Below are positions 34,362 through 43,258 of a DNA stretch of 64,000 nucleotides, piece by piece. The position numbers and the translations under genes were made by a program. Where the stretch lies: NCBI RefSeq assembly GCF_024385575.1, contig NZ_JANFMV010000005.1:1-64000 (forward strand), given 5' to 3'. Numbering within the stretch: position 1 is the stretch's first letter; each line of letters begins with the position of its first letter. The DNA comes from Rhizobium sp. NRK18. Lineage in GTDB: Bacteria; Pseudomonadota; Alphaproteobacteria; Rhizobiales; Rhizobiaceae. The notes under the pieces were generated by a model. That model made no database searches, was not told the DNA's origin, and saw only the letters and a list, made by a program, of their open reading frames with translations.

Positions 34362-35492
34362 ATGAGCAAACTGAAACTTGGAATGGTCGGCGGCGGCCAG
34401 GGCGCCTTCATCGGCGGCGTGCATCGCATGGCCGCGGCGATCGACGGCCAGTGGGAGTTCGTCGCCGGCGCGCTGAGCTCCGACCCGGCCCGCGCCCTCG
34501 CATCCGGCCAGGAACTCGGCCTTGCCGCCGAGCGCATCTACCCCTCGTTCGAGGAGATGGCCAAGGCTGAAGCCGCGCGGCCCGACGGCATCGACGCCGT
34601 GGCGATCGTCACGCCGAACCACATGCATGCCGCCCCGGCGGTCGCCTTCCTGAAGGCCGGCATCCATGTGATCTGCGACAAGCCGCTCGCCGCCACCATG
34701 GAGGACGCCGAAGCGATTGCCGCTGCCGTCAAGGAAAGCGGCAAGCTCTTCGTGCTGACGCACAATTACAGCGGCTATCCGCTGGTCCGGCAGGCGAAGG
34801 AAATGATCGCCCGCGGCGACCTCGGCGACATCCGCGTCGTGCAGGTGGAATATCCGCAGGACTGGCTGACCGAGCCCGCCGACAACAAGCAGGCCGACTG
34901 GCGGACCGATCCGGCCCGCTCCGGCGCGGGCGGCTGTGTCGGCGATATCGGCACGCATGCCTTCCATCTGGCAAGCTTCGTCACCGGGCTGAAGACGGAG
35001 AAGCTTGCGGCCGACCTCGACGCCTTCGTCGAAGGCCGACGGGTGGACGACAATGTCAACGTGATGCTGCGCTTTGCCGGCGGCGCCAAGGGCATGCTGT
35101 GGGCAAGCCAGGTGGCGCCCGGCAACGAGAACGGCCTGAGGCTGAGGGTCTACGGCTCCAAGGGCGGCATCGAATGGATGCAGGCGGTGCCGAACCACAT
35201 GTACTACACGCCGTTCGGCAAGCCGATGCAGATCCTGACGCGCGGCGGGGCAGGGGCGACCGAGGCGGCAACCCGCGTGACCCGCATCCCGTCCGGCCAT
35301 CCGGAAGGCTATCTCGAAGCCTTCGCGACGATCTACCGGGAAGCCGCCGCGATGATCCGCCACGCCAAGGACGGCACGCCACTGCCGGCCGGCGTGGAAG
35401 CGCCGTCGATCGAGGATGGCCTGACCGGCATGCGCTTCATCTCCGCCTGCATCACGTCTTCGCGTAACGACGCAGCGTGGACGGCGCTCTGA
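34362..35492 (+). CDS. Gfo/Idh/MocA family oxidoreductase, second copy
   Basis: This 376-residue oxidoreductase starts KLKLGMVGGGQGAFIGGVHR (Rossmann fold) and has the catalytic lysine in CDKPLAAT, where the first copy has EKP. Its second domain contains GAGGCVGDIGTHAFHLASFV. The different motif and low similarity to copy one suggest a separate substrate or direction of reaction. It is the last gene of the operon, followed by a strong terminator. Confidence 0.9.
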   Translation: MSKLKLGMVGGGQGAFIGGVHRMAAAIDGQWEFVAGALSSDPARALASGQELGLAAERIYPSFEEMAKAEAARPDGIDAVAIVTPNHMHAAPAVAFLKAGIHVICDKPLAATMEDAEAIAAAVKESGKLFVLTHNYSGYPLVRQAKEMIARGDLGDIRVVQVEYPQDWLTEPADNKQADWRTDPARSGAGGCVGDIGTHAFHLASFVTGLKTEKLAADLDAFVEGRRVDDNVNVMLRFAGGAKGMLWASQVAPGNENGLRLRVYGSKGGIEWMQAVPNHMYYTPFGKPMQILTRGGAGATEAATRVTRIPSGHPEGYLEAFATIYREAAAMIRHAKDGTPLPAGVEAPSIEDGLTGMRFISACITSSRNDAAWTAL

Positions 35493-35517
35493 AAGCAGCG
35501 TTGGATCGAGAATGATC

Positions 35518-35550
35518 GGCCCGCACCGGCTTGCCGGTTGCGGGCCTTTC
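35518..35550 (+). terminator. Intrinsic terminator after the sugar operon
   Basis: A stem of 12 pairs with one bulge (GGCCCGCACCGG with CCGGTTGCGGGCC) and a four-base loop is followed by TTTCT, just before the end of the convergent dehydrogenase gene. Confidence 0.82.
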
Positions 35551-35560
35551 TGGCGGCCGG

Positions 35561-36433
35561 TCAGCCGGCGAGGTTTGCGAAAGTCTGCCGCATGCGCTGC
35601 GGATCGGCCTTGACGCCGGAGAACAGTTCGAAGGCGCGGATTGCCTGGAAGACCGCCATGTCGGAACCGCCGACGGCCTTGCAGCCCTTGGCGCGGGCAG
35701 CGAGGACCAGCTCGGTTTCCAGCGGGAAATAGATGACGTCGGACACCCACATCGAGGCCGTCAGCCTGTCCAGCGGGAAGGGACTGCCCGGCAGCTTTGC
35801 CATGCCGACCGGCGTCGCGTTGACGACGCCGTCGACCGCGCCGGCATCGGCGATATTGGTGATAACCGAAATGGAACCGTCGCCATGGCGCGCGGCAATG
35901 GCCGAGGCAAGGCTTTCGGCGCGCGCAGCCGACGTATCGCAGATGACGAGATGGCCGACGCCGCGCTGCATCATCGCAAAGGCTGTCGCCACGCCGGCAC
36001 CACCGGCACCGATCTGCAGCACCCGATCCTTGGCGCTGCCGGCAAAGTTCTGCGTGAAGCTTTCCCCGAAACCCCAGAGATCGGTGTTGTGGCCGAAGCG
36101 CTTGCCGTCGCGAAAGACGACCGTGTTGACCGCGCCGATCGCCTGAGCGTTGTCAGACAGCGCGTCGAGATGGTCGATCACCTCGATCTTGTAGGGATAG
36201 GTGATGTTCAGCCCGGCAAAGCCGGAAAGCTCGGCGGCGCGCACAAGATCCGCGAGCGGCGGCGGCGTAGTACCCATCCGGTCCGTGTCGAACAGTCGGT
36301 AGACATAGCGGAGCCCATGGGCGGCGCCTTCGGCCTCGTGCATGGCCGGCGTGCGCGACAACTGAATGCCGCTGCCGATGAGACCGGCGAGAACCGTCTT
36401 CGGTGTGCCGAGCGCCTGATATCCGTCTGTCAT
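35561..36433 (-). CDS. Shikimate/quinate dehydrogenase (AroE family, QsuD-like)
   Basis: The 290-residue AroE-family enzyme has catalytic Lys82 in NITYPYK and Asp118 in HNTDLWGF, and the nucleotide loop GAGGAGVA. The substrate-binding pair is Ser26 and Thr28 in QLSRTP. Biosynthetic AroE normally has two serines, while quinate/shikimate dehydrogenases such as the Corynebacterium QsuD have Ser and Thr, so a catabolic role in quinate or shikimate use is likely. A GntR regulator lies upstream on the same strand. The ATG is chosen over a TTG two codons earlier. Confidence 0.85.
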   Translation of the reverse strand: MTDGYQALGTPKTVLAGLIGSGIQLSRTPAMHEAEGAAHGLRYVYRLFDTDRMGTTPPPLADLVRAAELSGFAGLNITYPYKIEVIDHLDALSDNAQAIGAVNTVVFRDGKRFGHNTDLWGFGESFTQNFAGSAKDRVLQIGAGGAGVATAFAMMQRGVGHLVICDTSAARAESLASAIAARHGDGSISVITNIADAGAVDGVVNATPVGMAKLPGSPFPLDRLTASMWVSDVIYFPLETELVLAARAKGCKAVGGSDMAVFQAIRAFELFSGVKADPQRMRQTFANLAG

Positions 36434-36561
36434 GAGCAATGTCCGTCAGAATGCAGGACCGTCCGGGCTCTCCCGCACCGCGGATCGTATCGCAGAGCCG
36501 GCAGGCAACGCAGCCAGCGGAGCGACAGCGGCAAATTCTCATGAAGCAATCTTCATTTCAA

Positions 36562-36583
36562 CCTATATTTTCGATTTTATAGG
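36562..36583. promoter_or_regulatory. Inverted repeat before the quinate/shikimate dehydrogenase gene
   Basis: CCTATA and TATAGG flank a ten-base AT-rich spacer in the 155-base gap between the GntR gene and the dehydrogenase gene. It may be an operator or promoter element of the dehydrogenase gene. Confidence 0.35.
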
Positions 36584-36588
36584 ATGAA

Positions 36589-37287
36589 TTAGGTATCTCG
36601 CTTTGATTTCTGCGCTTTCGCGCGGGTACCGCCATATTTGAGGCTGTGCTCGATCCCGCCCTGCAAATGCTTGCGCAGAACGGCGACCGCGGTCTTCGCA
36701 TCATGCGCCAGCGCGGCGTCGAGAAGCTGCTTGTGCTCGCCGACCGCCACCTCGCCGCGATAGGTCAGCGTCAGCATCTGGTAGCGCAGATACTTGTCGA
36801 AGACCTCGCCGTGAATATCGATCAGGAGCGCGGAACCGCAGCCGGCAATCAGCGCCCGGTGAAAGCCCCAGTCGGCGATCTTCCAGCCCTCGCGCGCGGT
36901 TTCGTCGCCGTTCATCATCCGCTTTTCCATCACGTTGAGCTTGTGATAGGCGGCCACCACGCCGGCTTCCCAGTTCAGGTCACCCTGGGCAAAGGACTGT
37001 TCAAGCGCGTGCGATTCCAGAAGAATGCGCAGGTCGGCCACTTCCTTGAGGTCCTGATCGGAAACCGGCGCCACCTCGAAGCCCTTCTGCCCTTCGGCGA
37101 CGACGAAGCCGTCGGAGGTCAGCCGGTTGAGGATCTCGCGCAGCGTCGTCACGCTCACCTCGTAGCGCTTGCGCAGGATTTCCAGCCGCAGACGCTCGCT
37201 CGGCTGCAACCTGCCGAAAATGATGTCGTTGCGAATGGCGCGGTAGGCGCTCTCGCCGACCGTATCGCCGATGGCCGCTGTCGTCAT
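36589..37287 (-). CDS. GntR-family regulator with FCD domain
   Basis: This 232-residue FadR-subfamily protein has an N-terminal winged helix (YRAIRNDIIFGRLQPSERL, YEVSVTTLREILNRLTSDGF) and a helical FCD effector domain with likely metal-binding residues (DLRILLESHALE, FHRALIAGCGS, EHKQLLDAAL). It is divergent from galE and upstream of the quinate-type dehydrogenase. Regulation of the dehydrogenase is the more natural guess, since FCD regulators sense organic acids. Confidence 0.9.
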   Translation of the reverse strand: MTTAAIGDTVGESAYRAIRNDIIFGRLQPSERLRLEILRKRYEVSVTTLREILNRLTSDGFVVAEGQKGFEVAPVSDQDLKEVADLRILLESHALEQSFAQGDLNWEAGVVAAYHKLNVMEKRMMNGDETAREGWKIADWGFHRALIAGCGSALLIDIHGEVFDKYLRYQMLTLTYRGEVAVGEHKQLLDAALAHDAKTAVAVLRKHLQGGIEHSLKYGGTRAKAQKSKRDT

Positions 37288-37427
37288 TGCTGCTGCAGTT
37301 CTCCCGTCATGTTTTGTGCCACCATAGGAGATTCAACGAAACGTGGGAAATTATTTCCATTTTGGCTATAGGGTGGCCGCGAACGAAAGGATCGGGCGAT
37401 CGGTCGAAGTGGATGGGAAGGGATGAC

Positions 37428-38441
37428 ATGACGGTACTGGTGACGGGCGGCGGCGGCTATATCGGCAGCCACATGGTGTGGGCCCTGGTCGATGCCGGCG
37501 AGGATGTGGCGGTGATCGACCGGCTGTCGACCGGCTTCCGCTGGGCGATCGCCCCGCAGGCGAAGTTCTACGAAGGCGACATCGCCAATATGGTGCTGCT
37601 CGAGCGCATCTTCGCCGAAAACAGCATCGATGCGATCATCCATTTCGCCGGGTCCATCGTCGTGCCGGAATCGGTCGCCGACCCGCTCGGCTATTACGAG
37701 AACAATACGGTCAAGTCGCGTGCGCTGATCGCCGCCGCCGTCAAGGCCGGCGTTCCGCATTTCGTCTTTTCCTCGACCGCCGCCGTCTACGGCACGCCGG
37801 CGTCGAACGATCCGGTCGTCGAAGAGGCAAGCCTCAATCCGGAATCGCCCTATGGTAGCTCGAAGCTGATGACCGAGATCATGCTGCGCGACACGGCCGC
37901 AGCGCACGACTTCACCTACACGGCGCTGCGCTATTTCAACGTTGCCGGCGCCGACCCGCGCGGACGCACCGGCCAGTCGACGGTCGGCGCGACGCATCTG
38001 ATCAAGGTCGCCAGCGAAGCCGCACTCGGCAAGCGTGACGGCATGACGGTTTTCGGCACGGACTATCCGACGCCGGACGGCACCTGCGTTCGCGACTACA
38101 TCCACGTCTCCGACCTTGCCAACGCCCACCTGAAGGCGCTGCAGCGCATGCGCGCCGGCGGCGGTTCGCTGACGGCCAATTGCGGCTACGGCCAGGGCTT
38201 TTCAGTGCTGCAGGTGCTGGAAACGGTGAAGACGGTGGTCGGCCGCGATTTCCCGATCATCTTGGCAGACCGCCGTCCGGGCGACGCCGTCAGCATCGTC
38301 GCCAACCCGTCGCGCGCCCGGGAACTGCTCGGCTGGACGCCCGAACACGACGACCTGTCCTTCATCGTCAAGACGGCGATCGACTGGGAACGCCATCTGA
38401 CGCGGACGATCAACGATCCCGACCGCAAGCCATTGGGCTGA
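37428..38441 (+). CDS. galE: UDP-glucose 4-epimerase
   Basis: This 337-residue short-chain epimerase has the NAD motif VTGGGGYIGSHM at residue 4 onward, the catalytic Ser/Thr region VFSSTAAVYG and the YxxxK motif in SPYGSSK, plus the family segment LRYFNVAGADP. GalE interconverts UDP-glucose and UDP-galactose for exopolysaccharide or galactose metabolism. AAGGGATG stands before the chosen ATG; an in-frame ATG five codons earlier is possible. The gene stands alone between the GntR regulator and the convergent M24 gene. Confidence 0.93.
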   Translation: MTVLVTGGGGYIGSHMVWALVDAGEDVAVIDRLSTGFRWAIAPQAKFYEGDIANMVLLERIFAENSIDAIIHFAGSIVVPESVADPLGYYENNTVKSRALIAAAVKAGVPHFVFSSTAAVYGTPASNDPVVEEASLNPESPYGSSKLMTEIMLRDTAAAHDFTYTALRYFNVAGADPRGRTGQSTVGATHLIKVASEAALGKRDGMTVFGTDYPTPDGTCVRDYIHVSDLANAHLKALQRMRAGGGSLTANCGYGQGFSVLQVLETVKTVVGRDFPIILADRRPGDAVSIVANPSRARELLGWTPEHDDLSFIVKTAIDWERHLTRTINDPDRKPLG

Positions 38442-38445
38442 CGCG

Positions 38446-39621
38446 TCAGAAGATCGCCGGCGATTTGGTCAGCAGCTCGTTGCCGTCCCGGCCGATGATG
38501 ATGATGTCTTCATAGAAGGCGGCGCCGACGCCGTCGAGCGACAGGAACGCCTCCACGCCGAAGACCATGTCCTGCTCGACGACGTCTTCGGGCAGCGACA
38601 TGCTTGTCGAGATGCGCGGCAGCTCGAAGCCCAGCCCGATGCCGTGGCCATAGAAGGGGAAATTCTTCATGATCGGCGAGATCGATCCGCCGAAGGCCGC
38701 CGTCATGCGGTCGCCTTCCGCCGCGACGTCCAGAAGCTTGACGCCGGGCCGCAGCATGTCCGTCAGGCGATGGACGATATCGCCGGCCGCTTCCCTCAGC
38801 CGAAGCTGCTCGCTGTTGGCCTTGCCGCGCACGCCCGTGCGTCCGGGATCGAGATAGTATCCCTGAAACAGCGCGCCGTGCAGCGTGCCCGTGACCATGT
38901 CGCCGATGGCCGGCGTGTCTTCGCTGTAGCCGGTCAGCGGAAAGCGCTGGTCGAAGCCGAGCGTTTCGCCGTGGTTGGTCCCGATCATCTGGATCCGTCC
39001 GCCGCGGCGCACGACTTCGCGCGCCGCTTCGCCGGCCGCTTCACGCTCCGACATGCCGCCGACCAGGTTTTCCATCAGGACGTTCATGCCCACAGTCGCC
39101 GTCTCGCCGGCGACGCGGTAACAGTCGAGCTCGCGGACGCTCTTGATGCGGCGCACGGAGCGGACGAGATCGTCAACGGCGACCCATTCGATGCCCGGCG
39201 CGACGGCTTCCAGCTGCCGGTAATATTTGATCGGAATGAAATTGGTGCCGACGATCGCAACCGGACCGCTCACGCCGCGCTCGACCAGCGACCGCGCGAC
39301 ACTCTCGAACGGGTGATTGCTGCAGCGGACATCATCGATGGAGACGAGATCGCGGCGCACTTCCGGTTCGTCGATATGGAGCTGGGGAGGGCGCCCCTCC
39401 TGCAGGATTACGCCGGCAAAGGATCTTGCCGTCCAGATCAGCGAATCCATTCCGCCGCTGATGGCATAATGATTGGAGAGGTAGAGAATGTCGCCGCAAT
39501 TGTCGGTCGTTCCGCCGCCGCGCCCGAAGACGACCGCGCAGGCAAAACCACGGCGTTTCATCTCCGCGTGGACGCGGTCCCAGCGCTCGACATACTCATC
39601 CTGAGGGAAGTAGCGCCCCAT
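38446..39621 (-). CDS. M24-family (pita-bread) hydrolase, creatinase-like
   Basis: The 391-residue protein has a creatinase/prolidase N-terminal domain followed by the M24 pita-bread domain. Of the five metal ligands of M24 aminopeptidases, four can be seen: Asp258 in YYLDPGRT, His326 in YGHGIGLG, Glu357 in FGVEAF and Glu371 in FYEDIII. The first Asp, expected 11 residues before Asp258, is Leu247. A missing ligand suggests a creatinase-like, metal-independent or altered enzyme. The gene is divergent from a DUF1989-transporter operon, so the substrate may be a guanidino or ureido compound. The start MGRYFPQDEY is preceded by GGAG. Confidence 0.82.
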   Translation of the reverse strand: MGRYFPQDEYVERWDRVHAEMKRRGFACAVVFGRGGGTTDNCGDILYLSNHYAISGGMDSLIWTARSFAGVILQEGRPPQLHIDEPEVRRDLVSIDDVRCSNHPFESVARSLVERGVSGPVAIVGTNFIPIKYYRQLEAVAPGIEWVAVDDLVRSVRRIKSVRELDCYRVAGETATVGMNVLMENLVGGMSEREAAGEAAREVVRRGGRIQMIGTNHGETLGFDQRFPLTGYSEDTPAIGDMVTGTLHGALFQGYYLDPGRTGVRGKANSEQLRLREAAGDIVHRLTDMLRPGVKLLDVAAEGDRMTAAFGGSISPIMKNFPFYGHGIGLGFELPRISTSMSLPEDVVEQDMVFGVEAFLSLDGVGAAFYEDIIIIGRDGNELLTKSPAIF

Positions 39622-39961
39622 GACCTCACTCCATGCGGTTGGACGTAAAATGGTGATGCTGGCGCATCGCGGACGGCCGGAACCGGCCGCCTGACCATTT
39701 CGGTACACCAACTGTATTCACATTTCAAACCCTCTCCGTATCGGGTGCCGAAAGCAGACGGCAGAATTTTGTGGCAATCCCGATTGCGCACAAAATTTCA
39801 CCAACGAATGACGCTTCCTTGTGCAGTCAGCTTAATTATTCGGCTGTAAATTGTTGAAATACCACATTGAATTCCAGTGGTATACCGAATATGGTTTCGA
39901 TATTCCGGATTGCCAGAACGTGCATCCGGCCAAACGACAGCCCACACAGCAAAGAAATCGG
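39622..39961. other. Divergent promoter region between M24 and DUF1989 genes
   Basis: No gene is seen in these 340 bases. They are AT-rich and contain an inverted repeat ATACCAC-N11-GTGGTAT and a partial repeat CCGAATAT / ATATTCCGG at about 39885-39918. No regulator gene sits beside it, so the protein that binds here must be encoded elsewhere. No known riboswitch pattern was recognised by eye. Confidence 0.6.
39859..39883. promoter_or_regulatory. ATACCAC-N11-GTGGTAT inverted repeat
   Basis: Seven-base perfect arms separated by 11 bases lie about 80 bases before the DUF1989 start in the divergent region. Spacing of this kind suits LysR- or GntR-type dimers. Likely operator, unproven. Confidence 0.5.
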
Positions 39962-40594
39962 ATGGAAATGAGCCTCGACGCAGAGATCGTACCTGCCAGC
40001 CACGGACGCGCCTTCCGGATGAAGGCGGGCGAGTGCGTGCTGATCACCAACACGCATGGCAATCAGGTCGTCGATGCCTGGGCGCTCTCCGCAAGCGATC
40101 CCTTCGAGACCTCGTCGCTCGACCACACCCGTTCCATCAACAGCAACATCTTCTTTGTGAGCGGCATGAGCCTTGCCAGCAACCGTCGCCGCCCGATGCT
40201 GACCATGGTCGCCGACAGCGCCGGTGTGCGTCATGACACACTTCTGTGCCCCTGCAGCAGTGAACTCTACGCCCAGCTCGGATGCGAGGAGCATCACCGC
40301 AGTTGCACAGACAATTTCCATGAGGCTCTGTCCGAGATCGGCATGGATGTGCCCTTCACCCCGGCCTCCCTGAACCTGTTCATGAATGTGCCTGTCGCAG
40401 AAGGTGGAACCGTGGATCGGGTCCCGCCGTCCACGTCACCAGGCGACCATGTTGTGTTGCGAGCGGAGATGGATCTCATCCTGGTGCTCTCCGCATGTCC
40501 GCAGGACATCACCCCGATCAATGGCGCAGCACGCATGCCGAAAGACGTTTCCGTCCGGATTGTCGACAGCTTTCCCGCCGGTGACGCGTCATGA
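39962..40594 (+). CDS. DUF1989 (urea carboxylase-associated) family protein
   Basis: The protein has 210 residues. Family hallmarks are the start segment [21 protein letters not shown] and the Cys-rich block [19 protein letters not shown] with several possible metal ligands (Cys, Cys, His, His). DUF1989 proteins occur with urea carboxylase, and two of them form carboxyguanidine deiminase; other members are uncharacterised. Here only one copy is present, and it overlaps the transporter ATPase gene by four bases, so it probably acts on the transported compound. Start may be the ATG at 39962 or the one two codons later. Confidence 0.85.
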   Translation: MEMSLDAEIVPASHGRAFRMKAGECVLITNTHGNQVVDAWALSASDPFETSSLDHTRSINSNIFFVSGMSLASNRRRPMLTMVADSAGVRHDTLLCPCSSELYAQLGCEEHHRSCTDNFHEALSEIGMDVPFTPASLNLFMNVPVAEGGTVDRVPPSTSPGDHVVLRAEMDLILVLSACPQDITPINGAARMPKDVSVRIVDSFPAGDAS

Positions 40595-41403
40595 CCAAGC
40601 CACTTCTGTCACTGCGCGATATCCGCAAGAGCTTCGGCAGCAACGAGGTGCTGAAAGGCGTGTCGCTCGATGTTCATGCAGGCGAAGTCGTCTCCATCAT
40701 CGGCGCCAGCGGCTCGGGCAAGAGCACGTTTCTCAGGTCCATCAACGCGCTCGAGATGCCGCAATCCGGTTTCATGGACTTCGAGGACCTGTCCTTCGAT
40801 TTCCGGCCGCAATCGCGCTTCTTCCCGACGCAGTCCCAGCTTCAGCTCCTGCGCAGCCGCGTCGGCATGGTCTTCCAGAGCTACAATCTCTGGCCGCACA
40901 TGACCGTTCTGGAAAACGTCACCCATGCGCCCCGCAAGCTCCTGAAACTGTCGCGCACGGAGGCGGAACGGGAAGCGGAAGCCTTGCTCTCCCGGATCGG
41001 GCTTTACGAAAAGCGGCACAGCTATCCGTCGCGCCTTTCGGGCGGCCAGCAGCAGCGCGTCGCGATCGTCCGGGCACTGGCCATGAAACCGCGCCTGATG
41101 CTGTTCGATGAAGTGACATCGGCGCTCGATCCGGAACTCGTTCACGAAGTTCTGGTGCTCATGGCATCGCTGGCGGCCGAGGGCATGACCATGCTGCTGG
41201 TCACCCACGAGATCGCCTTTGCGCGCGACGTTTCCTCGCGTGTCCTGTTCTTCGACAAGGGCATCATTGCCGAAGAGGGGGCGCCGGACATCCTCCGCCA
41301 GCCGGAAAGCGATCGGCTCAAACAGTTCCTCCACCGCATCCTTCACGACGATGTCGGCCATGCGCTTTCCAACACTCAGGACCGGGGGATGCAGCCACAA
41401 TGA
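40591..41403 (+). CDS. Amino-acid-type ABC transporter ATP-binding protein
   Basis: This 270-residue HisP/GlnQ-type ATPase has Walker [11 protein letters not shown]-loop FQSYNLWPH, signature LSGGQQQR, Walker [13 protein letters not shown] and H-loop VTHEI. It differs slightly in Walker B (DEV instead of DEP). It overlaps both neighbours by four bases, giving tight coupling of DUF1989, ATPase and permease. Confidence 0.92.
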   Translation: MTKPLLSLRDIRKSFGSNEVLKGVSLDVHAGEVVSIIGASGSGKSTFLRSINALEMPQSGFMDFEDLSFDFRPQSRFFPTQSQLQLLRSRVGMVFQSYNLWPHMTVLENVTHAPRKLLKLSRTEAEREAEALLSRIGLYEKRHSYPSRLSGGQQQRVAIVRALAMKPRLMLFDEVTSALDPELVHEVLVLMASLAAEGMTMLLVTHEIAFARDVSSRVLFFDKGIIAEEGAPDILRQPESDRLKQFLHRILHDDVGHALSNTQDRGMQPQ

Positions 41404-42056
41404 ACGGCATGATCGACGAATTCCGGATTTACGGACCCGGCTTCCTTGAAGCGGCATGGACCGTGTTCGCGCTCACCATCCTGACCATCATCGTCAGTTG
41501 GATCTGCGGCCTGGTGGCCGCACTCGGCCAGCGCTCGAAATGGAAATCCGCCCGCATGGCGGCGGCATTCTACATCTGGTTCATCCGTGGCACGCCGACG
41601 CTGATCCAGGTCTTCATCATCTATTTCGGCCTGCCGCAGATCGGCATCCGGCTCTCGCCGTTTACGGCCGGTGTCATCGCACTGGGGGTCAACAGCGGCG
41701 CCTATGTCGCCGAGATCGTGCGCGGCGGCTTGAGTGCCATCCCGCACGGACAGACGGAATCGGCTCTGGCGCTCGGCTTCAGCCCCGGCGAAACCATGCG
41801 CACGATCATCCTGCCGCAGGTCTTCCGCATCATTCTGCCATCGGTGACGAACGAAGCGATCTCGACGCTGAAGAACACCTCGCTGCTGTCGACGATCACC
41901 GTCGTCGAACTCACCCTCTACGCCCAGACGCTGATTGCCGCGACCTTCAGGCCCTTCGAGTTCTACATTGCCGTGGCGATCATCTACCTGGTGCTGACAA
42001 CCGTGCTGACGCTGCTCGCCTCGTGGCTGGAGCGTCGTTACGCCAATCTGAGCTGA
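41400..42056 (+). CDS. Amino-acid-type ABC transporter permease
   Basis: The 218-residue HisM-type permease has about five membrane helices and the coupling motif [21 protein letters not shown]. Only one permease gene is present, so the channel is likely a homodimer. A stem-loop after it precedes the binding-protein gene. Confidence 0.9.
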   Translation: MNGMIDEFRIYGPGFLEAAWTVFALTILTIIVSWICGLVAALGQRSKWKSARMAAAFYIWFIRGTPTLIQVFIIYFGLPQIGIRLSPFTAGVIALGVNSGAYVAEIVRGGLSAIPHGQTESALALGFSPGETMRTIILPQVFRIILPSVTNEAISTLKNTSLLSTITVVELTLYAQTLIAATFRPFEFYIAVAIIYLVLTTVLTLLASWLERRYANLS

Positions 42057-42113
42057 GGTGGACGGATGCGCGCGGTCCGGCTCGAATTCGGAACCTCACA
42101 TTCCTGCATGCCT

Positions 42114-42133
42114 CCCGACGCACAAGCGTCGGG
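42114..42133 (+). terminator. Intra-operon stem-loop before the binding-protein gene
   Basis: A perfect eight-base stem (CCCGACGC with GCGTCGGG) and an ACAA tetraloop separate the permease and the binding-protein gene. It lacks a T-run. It may uncouple the amounts of the two products. Confidence 0.6.
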
Positions 42134-42193
42134 TTGTGAAATACCGGTGTGACGCCGTGGAACTGCCTCATCACAACAACAGGGAACAAGCAC

Positions 42194-42979
42194 ATGAAAC
42201 TCAAGTCTCTCATTCTCACCGCCGCGCTTGCCGCCATGTCGTTCGGCGCGCTTGCACGGGCCGCCGACCTGGAACTGCTCGAACCCGGCAAGCTGATGGT
42301 CGCGACGGAGGGCACCTATGCACCGTTCAGCATGCGCGCACCGGACGGCACGCTCGACGGCCTTGAAATCCGCGTCATGAAGGAAGTCGCCAAGCGCCTC
42401 GATCTCGAATACACGCCCGTCCTCATCAAGTGGGATTCGCTGCTGGTCGGCCTTCAGGCGGACCAGTACGACGTCATCAGCGCCGCCATGGACATCACCG
42501 AGGCCCGCCAGAAGCAGGTGACCTTCTCGAATGGCTGGCTGGAGTCCGGCGGCCGCGTCGTCGTGGCCAAGGATTCGGACATCACCCAGTCCAGCGAGAT
42601 CAAGGGCAAGACCGTCGGCGCGCTGGTCGCTTCGAGCTGGACCAAGATCGCCGAAGAGAAAGGCGCGACGGTCAAGGGCTACAAGGCTGAATCGGATGCG
42701 ATGCAGGATCTCGTCAACGGCAATGTCGACGCCGTGATCACGGACGCGATCGCCGCCGCCTATGCGATCAAGACCGCCAACATGCCGCTGAAGATGACCG
42801 ACGACTATGTCAGCCACGTCCAGAAGGGCTTCGCCTTCAAGAAGGGCAAGCCGCATCTCGTCGAAGCCGTCAACAAGGCGCTTGCCGACATGGTTGCGGA
42901 CGGAACCTACGCCAAGCTGACAACGGACCTCGTCGGCTTCGATCCGGCCCCCAAGGATCCGATCAAGACCATCGAGTAA
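42194..42979 (+). CDS. Amino-acid-type ABC transporter substrate-binding protein
   Basis: The 261-residue SBP_bac_3 protein has a signal peptide (MKLKSLILTAALAAMSFGAL, cleavage near ARA-AD) and the family segment GKLMVATEGTYAPFSMRAPDG. It is the last gene of the DUF1989-transporter operon. Its ligand is unknown; the context with DUF1989 and a creatinase-like enzyme favours a guanidino or ureido compound over a common amino acid. AGGGAA lies before the ATG. Confidence 0.9.
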   Translation: MKLKSLILTAALAAMSFGALARAADLELLEPGKLMVATEGTYAPFSMRAPDGTLDGLEIRVMKEVAKRLDLEYTPVLIKWDSLLVGLQADQYDVISAAMDITEARQKQVTFSNGWLESGGRVVVAKDSDITQSSEIKGKTVGALVASSWTKIAEEKGATVKGYKAESDAMQDLVNGNVDAVITDAIAAAYAIKTANMPLKMTDDYVSHVQKGFAFKKGKPHLVEAVNKALADMVADGTYAKLTTDLVGFDPAPKDPIKTIE

Positions 42980-42987
42980 TCAGTTTT

Positions 42988-43015
42988 TGGCCGGGCGTGT
43001 TTCCATGCCCGGCCA
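42988..43015 (+). terminator. Stem-loop after the DUF1989-transporter operon
   Basis: A 12-pair stem with one G-T pair (TGGCCGGGCGTG with CATGCCCGGCCA) and a four-base loop begins nine bases after the stop codon. It has no downstream T-run, but the length and GC content favour a terminator role. Confidence 0.65.
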
Positions 43016-43258
43016 TGTGATCCATGCCGCAATCGGCGGCAGCGTCTCCAGTCCCTAACGACCGACCCTTCGTCGTCACGGCATTTGCGCCGAAGCGCCA
43101 TCTTTCCTTCATCCACCTTCTGCCAAAGTCTCTTTGGCAACCAAAAACCTTGCCGGCGCGACATTCTGCCCCATGTTGTCCAGGGGACTTGAGGACGGCA
43201 AGGGGGAACTCCGGCTTCTGCCGGGGGGATCCAGGGAACACGATTGAAGGAGAGATTC

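Noticed and set aside
33243..35750. Very long open frame on the minus strand (835 codons)
   Set aside because: It lies opposite two well-supported sugar-enzyme genes, has low-complexity Arg/Gly/Asp-rich composition and no family resemblance. Such frames are usual on the opposite strand of GC-rich genes.
39622..39961. Possible guanidine riboswitch before the DUF1989 gene
   Set aside because: The region was examined because of the gene context, but no conserved guanidine-riboswitch core was recognised by eye. A covariance-model search would decide.
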